Source: Candidatus Izemoplasma acidinucleici (GTDB taxonomy: Bacteria > Bacillota_I > Bacilli_A > Izemoplasmatales > Izemoplasmataceae). Taken from it: 33,684 bases of DNA. The notes below the pieces were generated by a model that made no database searches, was not told where the DNA came from, and saw only the letters and a list, made by a program, of their open reading frames with translations. This document shows positions 15,516-23,495 of this stretch, one piece after another. The stretch is taken from positions 1-33,684 of the forward strand of contig SDWO01000130.1 of NCBI GenBank assembly GCA_004195325.1, written 5' to 3'. The stretch's first letter is position 1. Every line of letters begins with the position of its first letter. Made by a program: the position numbers and the translations under genes.

Positions 15516-16330
15516 TATTTCACCAACTTTAGATTGCATATATGTTCTTCTTTTTTATAGTAATCTTGTCTTGTCATTAATTCTTCAAAGTTAATACCTT
15601 CACTATCAAAATCCGGACCATCAACACAAGCAAAATAAGTCTTATTGTTAATGCTAACACGACAATTTCCGCACATTCCAGTTCCATCGATCATTATAGG
15701 ATTCAATGATACATCAGCGGATAAATTGAATTCTTTGATTAGCGCTACAGTATTTTTCATCATAATTAATGGACCAATAACTATTGAATGGTCATAATCG
15801 TTTTTAACACTTAATAACTCTTTTAATTTTGTTGTAACGTATCCTTTTGTTCCAACTGAACCGTCATCTGTACATATAAATATATTAGTACAAAACTCTT
15901 TATATTTATCAAGTAATATTAGATGCTCTTTACTTCTCGCTCCAATTACTAAATCTACATTGACTCCCTGTCTAGCATATTCTTTTAATTGTGGGAATAA
16001 AGGTGCTGCACCTACTCCTCCAGCTACACCGAGAATATGTTTCTTATCTCTAATGTGAGAAGCTTTACCAAGTGGTCCTACTACATCATTCAGAAAGTCA
16101 CCAACTTCTAGTGTTCCCAGAAGGTTTGTCGAGTATCCTAGTTTTTGATAAATTATCGTTACTGTAGTTTCAGTATTCTCTACAATGGTTAAAGGTATTC
16201 TTTCTCCTTCATCATCTACACGAATAATTAGGAAGTGTCCAGGCATAGCATTCTTCGCCACAAAAGGAGCGTCAACTACCATTAAATCAACGTCTTTGTT
16301 TAAGGCTTGTTTCTCTAGTATTTCATACAT
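15515..16330 (-). CDS. nfnA: NfnA-type ferredoxin-NADP+ reductase subunit alpha
   Basis: 271 residues. FAD-binding barrel (about 1-90), NAD(H)-binding region starting GVAGGVGAAPLFP (101-113), and a C-terminal PyrK-like [2Fe-2S] loop DGTGMCGNC (215-223) with C235 in FACVDGP. Only three cysteines are available for the cluster, as in known NfnA/PyrK-like subunits, where a non-cysteine ligand completes the site. With NfnB it couples reduced ferredoxin plus NADH to NADPH formation. In this window the other ferredoxin users are the Rnf complex and the hydrogenase. Ribosome binding site AAGGTGA. Confidence 0.9.
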   Translation of the reverse strand: MYEILEKQALNKDVDLMVVDAPFVAKNAMPGHFLIIRVDDEGERIPLTIVENTETTVTIIYQKLGYSTNLLGTLEVGDFLNDVVGPLGKASHIRDKKHILGVAGGVGAAPLFPQLKEYARQGVNVDLVIGARSKEHLILLDKYKEFCTNIFICTDDGSVGTKGYVTTKLKELLSVKNDYDHSIVIGPLIMMKNTVALIKEFNLSADVSLNPIMIDGTGMCGNCRVSINNKTYFACVDGPDFDSEGINFEELMTRQDYYKKEEHICNLKLVK

Positions 16331-16344
16331 AGTTTCACCTTTTT

Positions 16345-16767
16345 CTACAGAGTTAGTTGGTTCTTTTTATACATTACAATATCCACTACTTCATTTGACT
16401 CATCAACGATTTCTGTTAGATTCAGTATATATCCTTTTCTTCCACTATCGCTTGATGCGATGATTGTTACCTTTTTGTTTTTAAAAGGTACAGTATCTAG
16501 GTAACATTTCATGTATTGCGCCATTCTACCAGCCCAAATAGGGAATACTAGAACTACTTCGTCGTATTTATCAAAATCTATTTTTGGTAGATCATACGGT
16601 AATCTCTTGTCTCTTATTGTAGCAAATCCTAAAACAACCAATCTAAATAAAATAAACTTCGGAACGTGATTTGCTGGAATCATTTCATACAAATCTCCAT
16701 TGATTGCTTCCGCAATTTCCTTAGATCTTTTTTTCTTACTTACTGATAAGTATATAACTGCTTTCAT
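16345..16767 (-). CDS. Flavodoxin-like fold protein
   Basis: 140 residues. Starts MKAVIYLSVSKKKRSKEIAE, a first strand and phosphate-loop-like turn, followed by DEVVLVFPIWAGRMAQYMK (about 69-87) and a VTIIASSDSGRKG strand, which is the layout of flavodoxin-like NAD(P)H/FMN proteins. The classic T/S-x-T-G-x-T loop is altered to SVSKKKRS, so FMN binding is uncertain. It lies between an MFS transporter and nfnA in an operon of redox genes. AGGAGG precedes the ATG. Confidence 0.72.
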   Translation of the reverse strand: MKAVIYLSVSKKKRSKEIAEAINGDLYEMIPANHVPKFILFRLVVLGFATIRDKRLPYDLPKIDFDKYDEVVLVFPIWAGRMAQYMKCYLDTVPFKNKKVTIIASSDSGRKGYILNLTEIVDESNEVVDIVMYKKNQLTL

Positions 16768-16782
16768 AATTAATCCTCCTTG

Positions 16783-17955
16783 TTATGAAATCTCTTTTGA
16801 TCCTTTTAATATTGGAAGTAAAAGAATGTAAAATCCTGTTACTATTAATCCTAAAACTATAAATGCTGATTGCAATGATACATAATGTCCAACATATCCA
16901 ACTATTAAGAATATGAATATCATCACGAAACTAAATGCCATTCCAAAGAAACTAAGTACAGTTGCTCTTATCTTTGATTCTACCATTTTATTCACATAAT
17001 CTGATAGGACAACATAAAATACACTATCAAAGAATCCAAGTATTATAAATGGAATAATCATATAAGTACCTGTGTTCAAAAACCAGAAGCATATAACTAT
17101 AAATAACGGGATAAAGAATAGAATCTTCTTTTCACCGAATTTCCGTTCTAGTTTCTGAGAATAGAAACCTCCAATAGCTGCAAACAGAGCATGAAACCCT
17201 AATATCACAGTAATCATTGCTATCGAGAACTCTAATTCATACAATCTATTTTGAATAAAGAAGAAGATTGTAGTTATTGGAGCTAACATCATCGCTCCTA
17301 TAATAATTAACAAAAATAATCTTTTATTCTTAAAAACTATTTTCGTTGAAGTTATAAATTGATCTTTTAACAATTCCTTTAATGATTTTTTTTCTCGCTC
17401 TATCTTCACTTCTTTCATAAACAGGATAGAAATCAATCCAAGGATGAAAAATGCACCTGTAGCCATAAATACGTACTCATAACTAACTTCTGCTAGTTTA
17501 CCACTAAGCATCAATGCTGCGAATGCAGCAGACTGCATAATAACTTCTTTTTTTCCGTTAACTGCCATAAATTCTGATTCTATATTTTCTTCAACCATTG
17601 AATCATAAACTAATGCTTCAGCGGCTCCTGATTCTAATGTGTATGAAATTCCACATAAGACAAACGCTAAAACGATTAAGAAGAAATCATCGGTTGTTAT
17701 GATTAAGATAATATATGCTAAGTATAAAATAATCCCAAGTATTCTTGAGACTTTCCTACCAAATACATCAGCGATAACACCAGTTGGTATTTCAAATACT
17801 AGACTACTAATATGAAATATAACTTCGAAAATAGCAATTTGTAAATAATTAAATCCTAAAATAATGTTAAGATAGACCATCCATACTCCGTTTGCTAAAT
17901 TAAAGTTACGGAAAAATGTATGAAGATAATCTAGTTTTATATTCTTTTTATACAT
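16783..17955 (-). CDS. Major facilitator superfamily transporter
   Basis: About 390 residues, with about twelve hydrophobic helices. The MFS loop 2-3 motif reads GVIADVFGRKVSR (about 59-71), and a GGFYSQKLERKFG loop lies midway. Substrate cannot be told; drug efflux and nutrient uptake are both possible. ATG 17955 is chosen: GGAG lies 5 bp upstream and the upstream gene's TAA ends 2 bp before; a longer reading would only add residues from the ribosome binding site region. Confidence 0.88.
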   Translation of the reverse strand: MYKKNIKLDYLHTFFRNFNLANGVWMVYLNIILGFNYLQIAIFEVIFHISSLVFEIPTGVIADVFGRKVSRILGIILYLAYIILIITTDDFFLIVLAFVLCGISYTLESGAAEALVYDSMVEENIESEFMAVNGKKEVIMQSAAFAALMLSGKLAEVSYEYVFMATGAFFILGLISILFMKEVKIEREKKSLKELLKDQFITSTKIVFKNKRLFLLIIIGAMMLAPITTIFFFIQNRLYELEFSIAMITVILGFHALFAAIGGFYSQKLERKFGEKKILFFIPLFIVICFWFLNTGTYMIIPFIILGFFDSVFYVVLSDYVNKMVESKIRATVLSFFGMAFSFVMIFIFLIVGYVGHYVSLQSAFIVLGLIVTGFYILLLPILKGSKEIS

Positions 17956-17957
17956 GG

Positions 17958-18257
17958 TTACTCCTCGAGTTCTTCTCCACATTTTCGGCAGTACTTATCT
18001 TCTAGAACATTCTCAGTCGAACATGATTTACAATTCATTATTGTAAGTCCTTGTTTTTTTAGTCCTTCTGAATCAAATTCCTGATCCTTGTTGTAAAGAT
18101 TCATTGTCATTATGAAGACAGTAAGTAGTATGCCTAGTACTAGCATTAACGCGCCAATAACTAGCATAAACATTGATTCATTTTGATACGATATAATAAA
18201 TAAAGAAACGCCCAATAGTCCAACCAATAAAGCCAATACTGAATATATTCTATTCAT
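17958..18257 (-). CDS. Small membrane protein with C-terminal zinc ribbon
   Basis: 99 residues: two membrane helices (about 5-23 and 28-50), a linker and a C-terminal zinc ribbon with C-x2-C at 76-79 and a second C-x2-C (YCRKCGEE) about 11 residues later. Function unknown. Start overlaps the previous stop (TAATG); it is the second of a pair of like genes, so the two are probably paralogues acting together, perhaps on the adjacent transporter. Confidence 0.65.
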   Translation of the reverse strand: MNRIYSVLALLVGLLGVSLFIISYQNESMFMLVIGALMLVLGILLTVFIMTMNLYNKDQEFDSEGLKKQGLTIMNCKSCSTENVLEDKYCRKCGEELEE

Positions 18258-18631
18258 TAGTATCTTACTTTATTCTGTAAAATAGAATCACAGTTTTGAC
18301 AATACTTTTGATCAAACGGATTCTTATGTTCACATACGGGACAAACAATGTTTTTAATAAATGTATTACACTGTCTACAGTATGTGCGATTGATGTTGTT
18401 ATCTGTGTTACAGACTGGGCATTCTTTTGTATATTTTTCTGTTAAGTCGAATTTTTCTAAATCATTATACTTCTTTTCATCTTTTGGTTTGCTTTGTAGG
18501 TGCAATCCAATTACCAACGTGATACCACCAATAGTAATGAGTACTTGTGTTAATACATCGTTGCTTAGAATGTAAGAAGAGATAGAAATAATTACAACTA
18601 TTACTGCTACTACTTTTGTAGATGTTTTCAT
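18257..18631 (-). CDS. Small membrane protein with two zinc ribbons
   Basis: 124 residues: two membrane helices (about 5-23 and 27-44), charged linker, then two zinc ribbons (CPVCN...YCRQC and CPVCEHKNPFDQKYCQNC). Not a recognised family beyond 'zinc-ribbon domain-containing'. It resembles the next gene, whose start it overlaps by one base; likely duplicate. Both lie in the operon from the dehalogenase-like gene to nfnB. Confidence 0.65.
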   Translation of the reverse strand: MKTSTKVVAVIVVIISISSYILSNDVLTQVLITIGGITLVIGLHLQSKPKDEKKYNDLEKFDLTEKYTKECPVCNTDNNINRTYCRQCNTFIKNIVCPVCEHKNPFDQKYCQNCDSILQNKVRY

Positions 18632-18641
18632 AAAATCACCC

Positions 18642-18872
18642 TTAATATAATTCGTAAATTGTTTCTCCTTGATTCATTGTGAATCTTTTTCTTTTGATTC
18701 TTTTAGATCTTATTTTAAAACGATCTCTAACCAAATCTTTTAATATTGTTCCTCCATGGTATCCATGAATGATTGTTATTTGTTTTTCTGATTCGGGTTG
18801 AGCTGCGATAAATTGTTCAATTCTTTTTTTTGCCTCGTGTTCTGTCATCCCGTGAATGTCAATCTCTGTCAT
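18642..18872 (-). CDS. Stand-alone Smr domain protein
   Basis: About 76 residues that are little more than one Smr domain: DIHGMTEHEA near the start and IIHGYHGGTIL in the middle (the family's HGxGxG is HGYHGG here). Smr domains are nucleic-acid-binding or nicking domains, as at the end of MutS2, and recent work ties some to ribosome rescue. Two adjacent ATGs are possible; the second (18872) is better spaced (6 bp) from GGAGG. It overlaps the upstream gene by 14-17 bp. Confidence 0.78.
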   Translation of the reverse strand: MTEIDIHGMTEHEAKKRIEQFIAAQPESEKQITIIHGYHGGTILKDLVRDRFKIRSKRIKRKRFTMNQGETIYELY

Positions 18873-19962
18873 CATTATCCTCCTTGAATGAAACGATTGG
18901 AAGATCGTTTTTTATATAGTTTCTTCGACCAAATTTTTCAAAATGTTCTTTCATTATTTGGTCCATAATTTCTTCGTTGTTTTTCATTTTGTTTACAAGG
19001 TTTAAATCAATAATTTGAGTGAAGGGACATGCTTGAATACAAGTTCCACAGTCGGTACCCATTTTAGTCCATACTTCATAACATTTATTATCATCAAACT
19101 TATACCAGGTTCTACCGTTTACTTCTCTTGTTTTATGAGTAATTGCTTTTGAAGGACAATTCATAAGACACAATGCACATTTCTTACAAAAGTCTTGAAG
19201 TCCATAATCAATAGGTTGATCGTAATCTAGTTCTAATGTTGTTAACACAGAACCTAGTCTTACATTGTTTCCAAACTCTTTTGTAACTAAATGGTTAGCC
19301 ATTCCTATTTCACCAAGACCAGCATCAACTGCAAGTGGTACTTGAGGTGTTAAATAATATTCACCATTTTGAGATTGTGATTTATATCCAATTTCCTTTA
19401 AATACATTTCAAGTTTTGCTCCAATGTATGCTACATCAAGATATGCATCTTCAGTCGCTAGTAACTCTTCAAAATGAGGAGCTCTATTCATCATATCAAG
19501 ATCCATTTTTACTGTGAATACGATTGCTGTTTTATATACTTTTTTAACTTCTTCATTATAGTTCTTTATTCCGACAGTTTCATTCAAACCACCAAAGTGA
19601 GAATAATAGTGGTGATCATTCAATTTAACAATTCCGACGTCTGTTGCTCCAAAGTATTTTGTTATCTCTTTAATGTTTTTACTAAATCCTTTTGGGACAG
19701 CAACTCTATTTGGATTAACTTTATAATCCTTGGCTGTTAAAAAAACACTTTTAATAAGTGGTTTATTTGGTGAGTTTAAAGGTAAAAAAAGTTCTTTATA
19801 TTTATCTGATTTTTTAATTTTATTTCTAAAAGAGACACCTCTTACCTTGTCATCTTTTTGTTTATATGTTGGATTATTCTTATAAAAAGTTTTGTATTCC
19901 TCTGAATCTTTCTTTAGATGAACTCTTGCGAATAGAGTTTCTCTTTCATCATATTTCTTCAT
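18859..19962 (-). CDS. Reductive dehalogenase-like Fe-S protein without Tat signal
   Basis: 367 residues, starting MKKYDERETLFARVHL, with an N-terminal pattern (ERETLFAR...NP...KDDKVRG) recalled from reductive dehalogenases. The middle AVDAGLGEIG (211-220) and NVRLGSVLTTLEL (233-245) match the dehalogenase core, followed by two [4Fe-4S] motifs: C259/262/265/269 (FCKKCALCLMNCPSKAI) and C294/305/308/312 (DCGTCIQACPF). There is no Tat leader or membrane anchor, so it is cytosolic. QueG was considered, but its cluster sequences differ. Whether it dehalogenates, or binds cobalamin, is unknown. It is the first gene of a long operon, ending in TGA within the Smr start region. Confidence 0.68.
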   Translation of the reverse strand: MKKYDERETLFARVHLKKDSEEYKTFYKNNPTYKQKDDKVRGVSFRNKIKKSDKYKELFLPLNSPNKPLIKSVFLTAKDYKVNPNRVAVPKGFSKNIKEITKYFGATDVGIVKLNDHHYYSHFGGLNETVGIKNYNEEVKKVYKTAIVFTVKMDLDMMNRAPHFEELLATEDAYLDVAYIGAKLEMYLKEIGYKSQSQNGEYYLTPQVPLAVDAGLGEIGMANHLVTKEFGNNVRLGSVLTTLELDYDQPIDYGLQDFCKKCALCLMNCPSKAITHKTREVNGRTWYKFDDNKCYEVWTKMGTDCGTCIQACPFTQIIDLNLVNKMKNNEEIMDQIMKEHFEKFGRRNYIKNDLPIVSFKEDNDDRD

Positions 19963-19979
19963 GTTATCACCTAGTATAA

Positions 19980-19988
19980 ATTATAACA
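19980..19988 (-). promoter_or_regulatory. Extended -10 promoter of the dehalogenase-like operon
   Basis: Minus strand TGTTATAAT, 18 bp before the start codon at 19962, immediately after the upstream terminator's T-run. A 5' UTR of about ten bases would leave only AGGTGA as leader. Confidence 0.55.
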
Positions 19989-20027
19989 AAAAAAAAGGTA
20001 TATTTAAATACTTTAAATATAACCTTT
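19988..20027 (-). terminator. Terminator after the cyclophilin gene
   Basis: Long AT-rich hairpin (AAAGGT...ATATTTAA against TTAAATAT...ACCTTT, one bulge), followed by nine T on the minus strand. It overlaps the stop codon of the cyclophilin gene. Confidence 0.75.
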
Positions 20028-20622
20028 AATCGCATATTGGGTCTGGGTATTCATTTCCAAACAATTCTACTTCGATTGATTCAATTGTAATCTCTACTAC
20101 TGGTGAATCGTTCGAATATGTATTTACTTCTGCTATACTGTCGAGAACATCAAATCCTTCAATGATAATACCGAATCCTGCATATTCGTTATCTAAGAAC
20201 GTTGCAGCTTCGTGAACAAGAAAGAATTGCGTTGTTGCACTGTTATAGTCACTTGTTCGAGCCATTGATATTGTACCTCTTACATGAGTTAAGTCATTTT
20301 CACCGTTGTACGATGGGTTATTGTTTACCTCAGCTTCAATCTTGCAAGTAACATTTGTTTGTCCACCTTGAATAACAAAATCTTCAATTACTCTGTGAAA
20401 AACATTGTTTGTATATACTCCATCTTGAATATTCTTAATAAAGCTATTAACTGTGTTCGGTGCAACATCAGGATACAATTCAACTACTATTGTTCCATAT
20501 CCTTCAACGATAATTGTAACTTCAGGATTTCTCCCAGGCTCGTTCAATTCTGTTTTTTTATCACATCCTGTTAATGAAAATAAGAATGTTACTGCGAGTA
20601 ATATTGTTAGTAATTTTTTCAT
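20026..20622 (-). CDS. Cyclophilin-type peptidyl-prolyl isomerase, lipoprotein
   Basis: 198 residues: lipobox LTGC (C20) and a cyclophilin domain from about residue 35: TIVVELYPDVAPNTV, VFHRVIEDFVIQGG and a shortened region with ATTQFFLV. The active-site arginine (FHR) and glutamine positions are kept. It assists folding of proteins on the outer face of the membrane. Last gene in a four-gene operon; GAGGTGA precedes the ATG and the neighbour's TGA stop lies just before it. Confidence 0.9.
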   Translation of the reverse strand: MKKLLTILLAVTFLFSLTGCDKKTELNEPGRNPEVTIIVEGYGTIVVELYPDVAPNTVNSFIKNIQDGVYTNNVFHRVIEDFVIQGGQTNVTCKIEAEVNNNPSYNGENDLTHVRGTISMARTSDYNSATTQFFLVHEAATFLDNEYAGFGIIIEGFDVLDSIAEVNTYSNDSPVVEITIESIEVELFGNEYPDPICD

Positions 20623-20630
20623 AATTCACC

Positions 20631-21548
20631 TCATAATAAATTTTCTAAGTCTATTTGATCTTCAAAGTTGTTGTCTCTTAATTTAATTAATGTTTTTATT
20701 AGGTCCTCATTTACTTCACTGTTTGTGTTTGTTGTAAACCCACCACTGTGATTTGACATCACTACATTGTCAAGTTCGTGAATTGGATAATCTGAAGGTA
20801 AAATAGTTTCATAATCTTTTGGATAATTATACCAAACATCAGATGCATATCCAGATAACCTTCTAGATTTACAGGCTTCGTATACTGCTTTTTGATTTAC
20901 GATTTTTCCTCTTCCAACATTTACTAAAAACTTTAATTTCATTTGTCTTAATACAGCTTCATCAAACGTGTTTTCAGTTGTATGATTTAATGGCGCACTA
21001 ATAATGATTACGTCACTTACTTGAACTAAATTGATAACGTTTTTGACTAGTTTAATATCAGAGGGATAATCTTTACCCCTGTCAATTGTTACAAATTCAC
21101 AACCAAAGTTAGCTAGTAGTTTATGAATTAGTTTTCCAATTCTGCCATATCCGAATAATCCAACTGTACTTCCTTGAAGTGAAACCCATGGGGTTCTACT
21201 TGGACTGTTTCTATCTGCCCAATTACCTTCTTTAAGCAAGGTATGATATTTCATAAGTTTACCCATCAATGCTAATGTTAACGTTACTGCTTTTTCGGCA
21301 ACATATTTGCTTCTTGTTGGGGTTACAAATAATTTTAGATTGTGCTTTTTCATACTTTCTATATCAATACCATTATGACCTGTATAGGGAATAATAACCC
21401 CTTTAAGGTTTTCAGTGTATGTAGCATCTGAATATCTTCCTGAAATATAATAGTCGCAATCTTTTGGATGACTAACTATTTCGATTCCTTCAAGCTTCTC
21501 ATTCATTAAAAACTCTTGTATTTTCTCATGCCTAACGTTAACTTTCAT
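20631..21548 (-). CDS. D-isomer-specific 2-hydroxyacid dehydrogenase-like protein
   Basis: 305 residues. NAD-binding Rossmann motif GYGRIG (133-138), substrate loop region LVNVGRGKIV (208-217) with R213, and NHSGG with H267. The triad usually includes a glutamate in a DVF..EP motif; here the sequence is DVWYNYP (237-243), so the glutamate seems replaced by Tyr. Substrate is unknown; the enzyme may be inactive or altered. Stop is TGA, one of two in the window. TAGGAGG precedes the start. Operon: APH-like kinase, radical SAM, this gene, cyclophilin. Confidence 0.82.
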   Translation of the reverse strand: MKVNVRHEKIQEFLMNEKLEGIEIVSHPKDCDYYISGRYSDATYTENLKGVIIPYTGHNGIDIESMKKHNLKLFVTPTRSKYVAEKAVTLTLALMGKLMKYHTLLKEGNWADRNSPSRTPWVSLQGSTVGLFGYGRIGKLIHKLLANFGCEFVTIDRGKDYPSDIKLVKNVINLVQVSDVIIISAPLNHTTENTFDEAVLRQMKLKFLVNVGRGKIVNQKAVYEACKSRRLSGYASDVWYNYPKDYETILPSDYPIHELDNVVMSNHSGGFTTNTNSEVNEDLIKTLIKLRDNNFEDQIDLENLL

Positions 21549-21557
21549 AAATACCTC

Positions 21558-22433
21558 CTATAAATCTAAAGTGATTTGGGACGTTTTAATATATGTTTTT
21601 GACGCTTCTACAATATCGTTCATTTTATATAGAATACCATACTTTTTGCATAACTCGCGGAATCTTTTTTTTAGTTGTTTTTGATTAGGTGAAACACAAA
21701 CATAACTATCTTGAAATGCTTCAATATATTGGTTTGTAAGTTTCTCTCCTATTTTTTCAAAAAAGTACAATCTTTGGTTGTCTCTTAATGTCACTCCAAA
21801 GCTAGGATATATGAACTTAGCTCCTGCTTCATTTGCTTGAGAAACGATCTGTTCTATGTTGCTTATTGTATCATTTATAAATGGTAATATTGGCATCATA
21901 AGTATTCCTGCAAATAGTCCTTCTTCAGCGCATTTTTTGATAAGTTCAAATCTCTTTGAGGTTGAACTTATATTTCGTTCAATTCTGGATTGAAGTCTAT
22001 CATCAGCGGTTGTAATGGTTACACCAATTGTAACTGGACTATGTGTGTTTATTTTTTTATATAAATCAATATCGCGTTCTAGTAAGACGTTTTTAGTAAT
22101 ACAGGAAACACCGAATTTGTATTTATTGATCGATTCTAATGATTTTCTTGTGTACTCCAACTCTCTTTCAAGGAAGTTATAAGGATCACTCATACCACCC
22201 ATAGAGATAACACCGGTTTTTCTTTTTGATTTCAATTCACTTTCGATTTTAGTTGCAGCATCTTTTTTAGCTTTTACTGTATCGAAATCCTTAATTTGAT
22301 AACAACTGCTTCTACTATCACAATAAATACAGCCTTGATTACATCCTCGGTAAATATTCATATTGTGAGTAGTTCCAAACCATCCTTCTCCACCACCAGA
22401 TTGAATGATGTTTACTGCGTTAATAAATTCCAT
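21558..22433 (-). CDS. Radical SAM protein (SplB-like)
   Basis: 291 residues. [4Fe-4S] motif C31-N-Q-G-C35-I-Y-C38 (Cx3Cx2C), followed by a Gly-rich MGGMSDPYN segment (76-84) and TITTADDRL. This pattern is that of the spore photoproduct lyase-like 'SPL family radical SAM' group, used for DNA or other modifications. The substrate cannot be told. It overlaps the upstream APH-like gene by 14 bp. It ends in TAG within the next gene's ribosome binding site. Confidence 0.82.
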   Translation of the reverse strand: MEFINAVNIIQSGGGEGWFGTTHNMNIYRGCNQGCIYCDSRSSCYQIKDFDTVKAKKDAATKIESELKSKRKTGVISMGGMSDPYNFLERELEYTRKSLESINKYKFGVSCITKNVLLERDIDLYKKINTHSPVTIGVTITTADDRLQSRIERNISSTSKRFELIKKCAEEGLFAGILMMPILPFINDTISNIEQIVSQANEAGAKFIYPSFGVTLRDNQRLYFFEKIGEKLTNQYIEAFQDSYVCVSPNQKQLKKRFRELCKKYGILYKMNDIVEASKTYIKTSQITLDL

Positions 22434-23418
22434 TTAATATCTTCTTTATGTCTACAAAATCAATATTGTTTTTTATATGATCTAGGTATTTACCGGTAAA
22501 TAATTTACCAAATCCACTTTCAAGTAACTCTTCTCCAGCAGCATAAACTACTATAACTAGAATTGCCTCTCTAAGTCGGAAGAAATCGTTTAGAAGTAAG
22601 AACCATTTCTTATCTAAATGATTTTCTGTTTCATACCCTTTAAGGAATGGTTTAAGGAATGCATCTGTCTTTTCTTCAATCACTTCTTTGGAGTCGTTTG
22701 AAATCCCAAATTGATAAAATATAATAATAGCAATATCACTGATGAAATGCTTGTATGAAAGATCATCGAAATCAAAAAAGGTCAATATGCTTCCATCATA
22801 GTACATATTACCAAAATGAAGGTCAGTATGAATCAAACCATAACTGTCAATATCTTCTTCATATTGCTTTATTTTATCGGTGATTTTTTTTCCTTCTTCA
22901 AGGACAAAACTCAAATCTTTTGGAAGATTTCTTTCACCAATTTCAAGGTAATCCTCTTCATGCCATTGATATCTAATATGTTTTGGTTTAAACGTTTTTG
23001 TTAACTTATGTAGTTTTCCAACTGCTTTACCAAACATATAGTAAAACTCATCAGAAAGTTGTTCTCTTTTAATATATGTTCCTGGAGCTTTGGTGAAAGC
23101 GGAAACTGTAAAATACTCATCATCTACGGTATTAACTTTAAAGGAGATTTCATCATCATTATTATGGATAACAGTAGAAACATTTGCCCCACTTTTACTC
23201 AGATAGTCAATGAATTCTAGTTCTGACAAAACATACTCAAATGATCTATGATTACTATGAGCAAACCTAAGAATTATATCTAGACCATTTTTGTTAAATT
23301 CATAAATGAAATTTTCAAATCCGCCTATTCTTTTTATAGATTCGAATGGTATATCAAATTTTAAACTTGCCGCTTTGATTACTTCATCATTCATTGCTTC
23401 TTGAATGTGTCTTTCCAT
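22420..23418 (-). CDS. Aminoglycoside phosphotransferase-like kinase (APH superfamily)
   Basis: 332 residues with the protein-kinase-like APH fold: catalytic HTDLHFGN (197-204: H197, D199, N204) and metal-binding DFDD (216-219), with a nucleotide-loop region near the N-terminus. Families include choline/ethanolamine, homoserine, fructosamine and aminoglycoside kinases; the substrate here is not evident, and a resistance role is not supported by the setting. First gene of a four-gene operon behind a TGGTACAAT promoter; GGGAG upstream of the ATG. Confidence 0.8.
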   Translation of the reverse strand: MERHIQEAMNDEVIKAASLKFDIPFESIKRIGGFENFIYEFNKNGLDIILRFAHSNHRSFEYVLSELEFIDYLSKSGANVSTVIHNNDDEISFKVNTVDDEYFTVSAFTKAPGTYIKREQLSDEFYYMFGKAVGKLHKLTKTFKPKHIRYQWHEEDYLEIGERNLPKDLSFVLEEGKKITDKIKQYEEDIDSYGLIHTDLHFGNMYYDGSILTFFDFDDLSYKHFISDIAIIIFYQFGISNDSKEVIEEKTDAFLKPFLKGYETENHLDKKWFLLLNDFFRLREAILVIVVYAAGEELLESGFGKLFTGKYLDHIKNNIDFVDIKKILNGIY

Positions 23419-23437
23419 ACTATCACTCCCTTCTTAT

Positions 23438-23446
23438 ATTGTACCA
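23438..23446 (-). promoter_or_regulatory. Extended -10 promoter of the APH-like operon
   Basis: Minus strand TGGTACAAT, about 20 bp before the ATG at 23418. No clear -35. Confidence 0.5.
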
Positions 23447-23464
23447 TAATATTACTCTATAGAT

Positions 23465-23495
23465 ATAAAAAAAAGAGTTACAAAGTAACTCTTTT
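23465..23495 (-). terminator. Terminator of the VTC-DUF4956-CotH cluster
   Basis: AAAAGAGTTAC / GTAACTCTTTT, an 11-bp perfect stem with a three-base loop, followed by a T-run on the minus strand, overlapping the CotH stop codon. Confidence 0.92.

Noticed and set aside
14142-16330. Glutamate synthase or sulfide dehydrogenase (SudAB)
   Set aside because: No large GltB subunit is present; NfnAB is favoured by the ferredoxin-based setting, though SudAB cannot be fully excluded by sequence.
18859-19962. Epoxyqueuosine reductase (QueG)
   Set aside because: Cluster motifs and the N-terminal ERETLFAR...DDKVRG pattern fit reductive-dehalogenase-like proteins better, though I could not run a profile search.
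22420-23418. Aminoglycoside resistance gene
   Set aside because: APH fold is shared by many metabolic kinases; no mobile element or resistance context is present.
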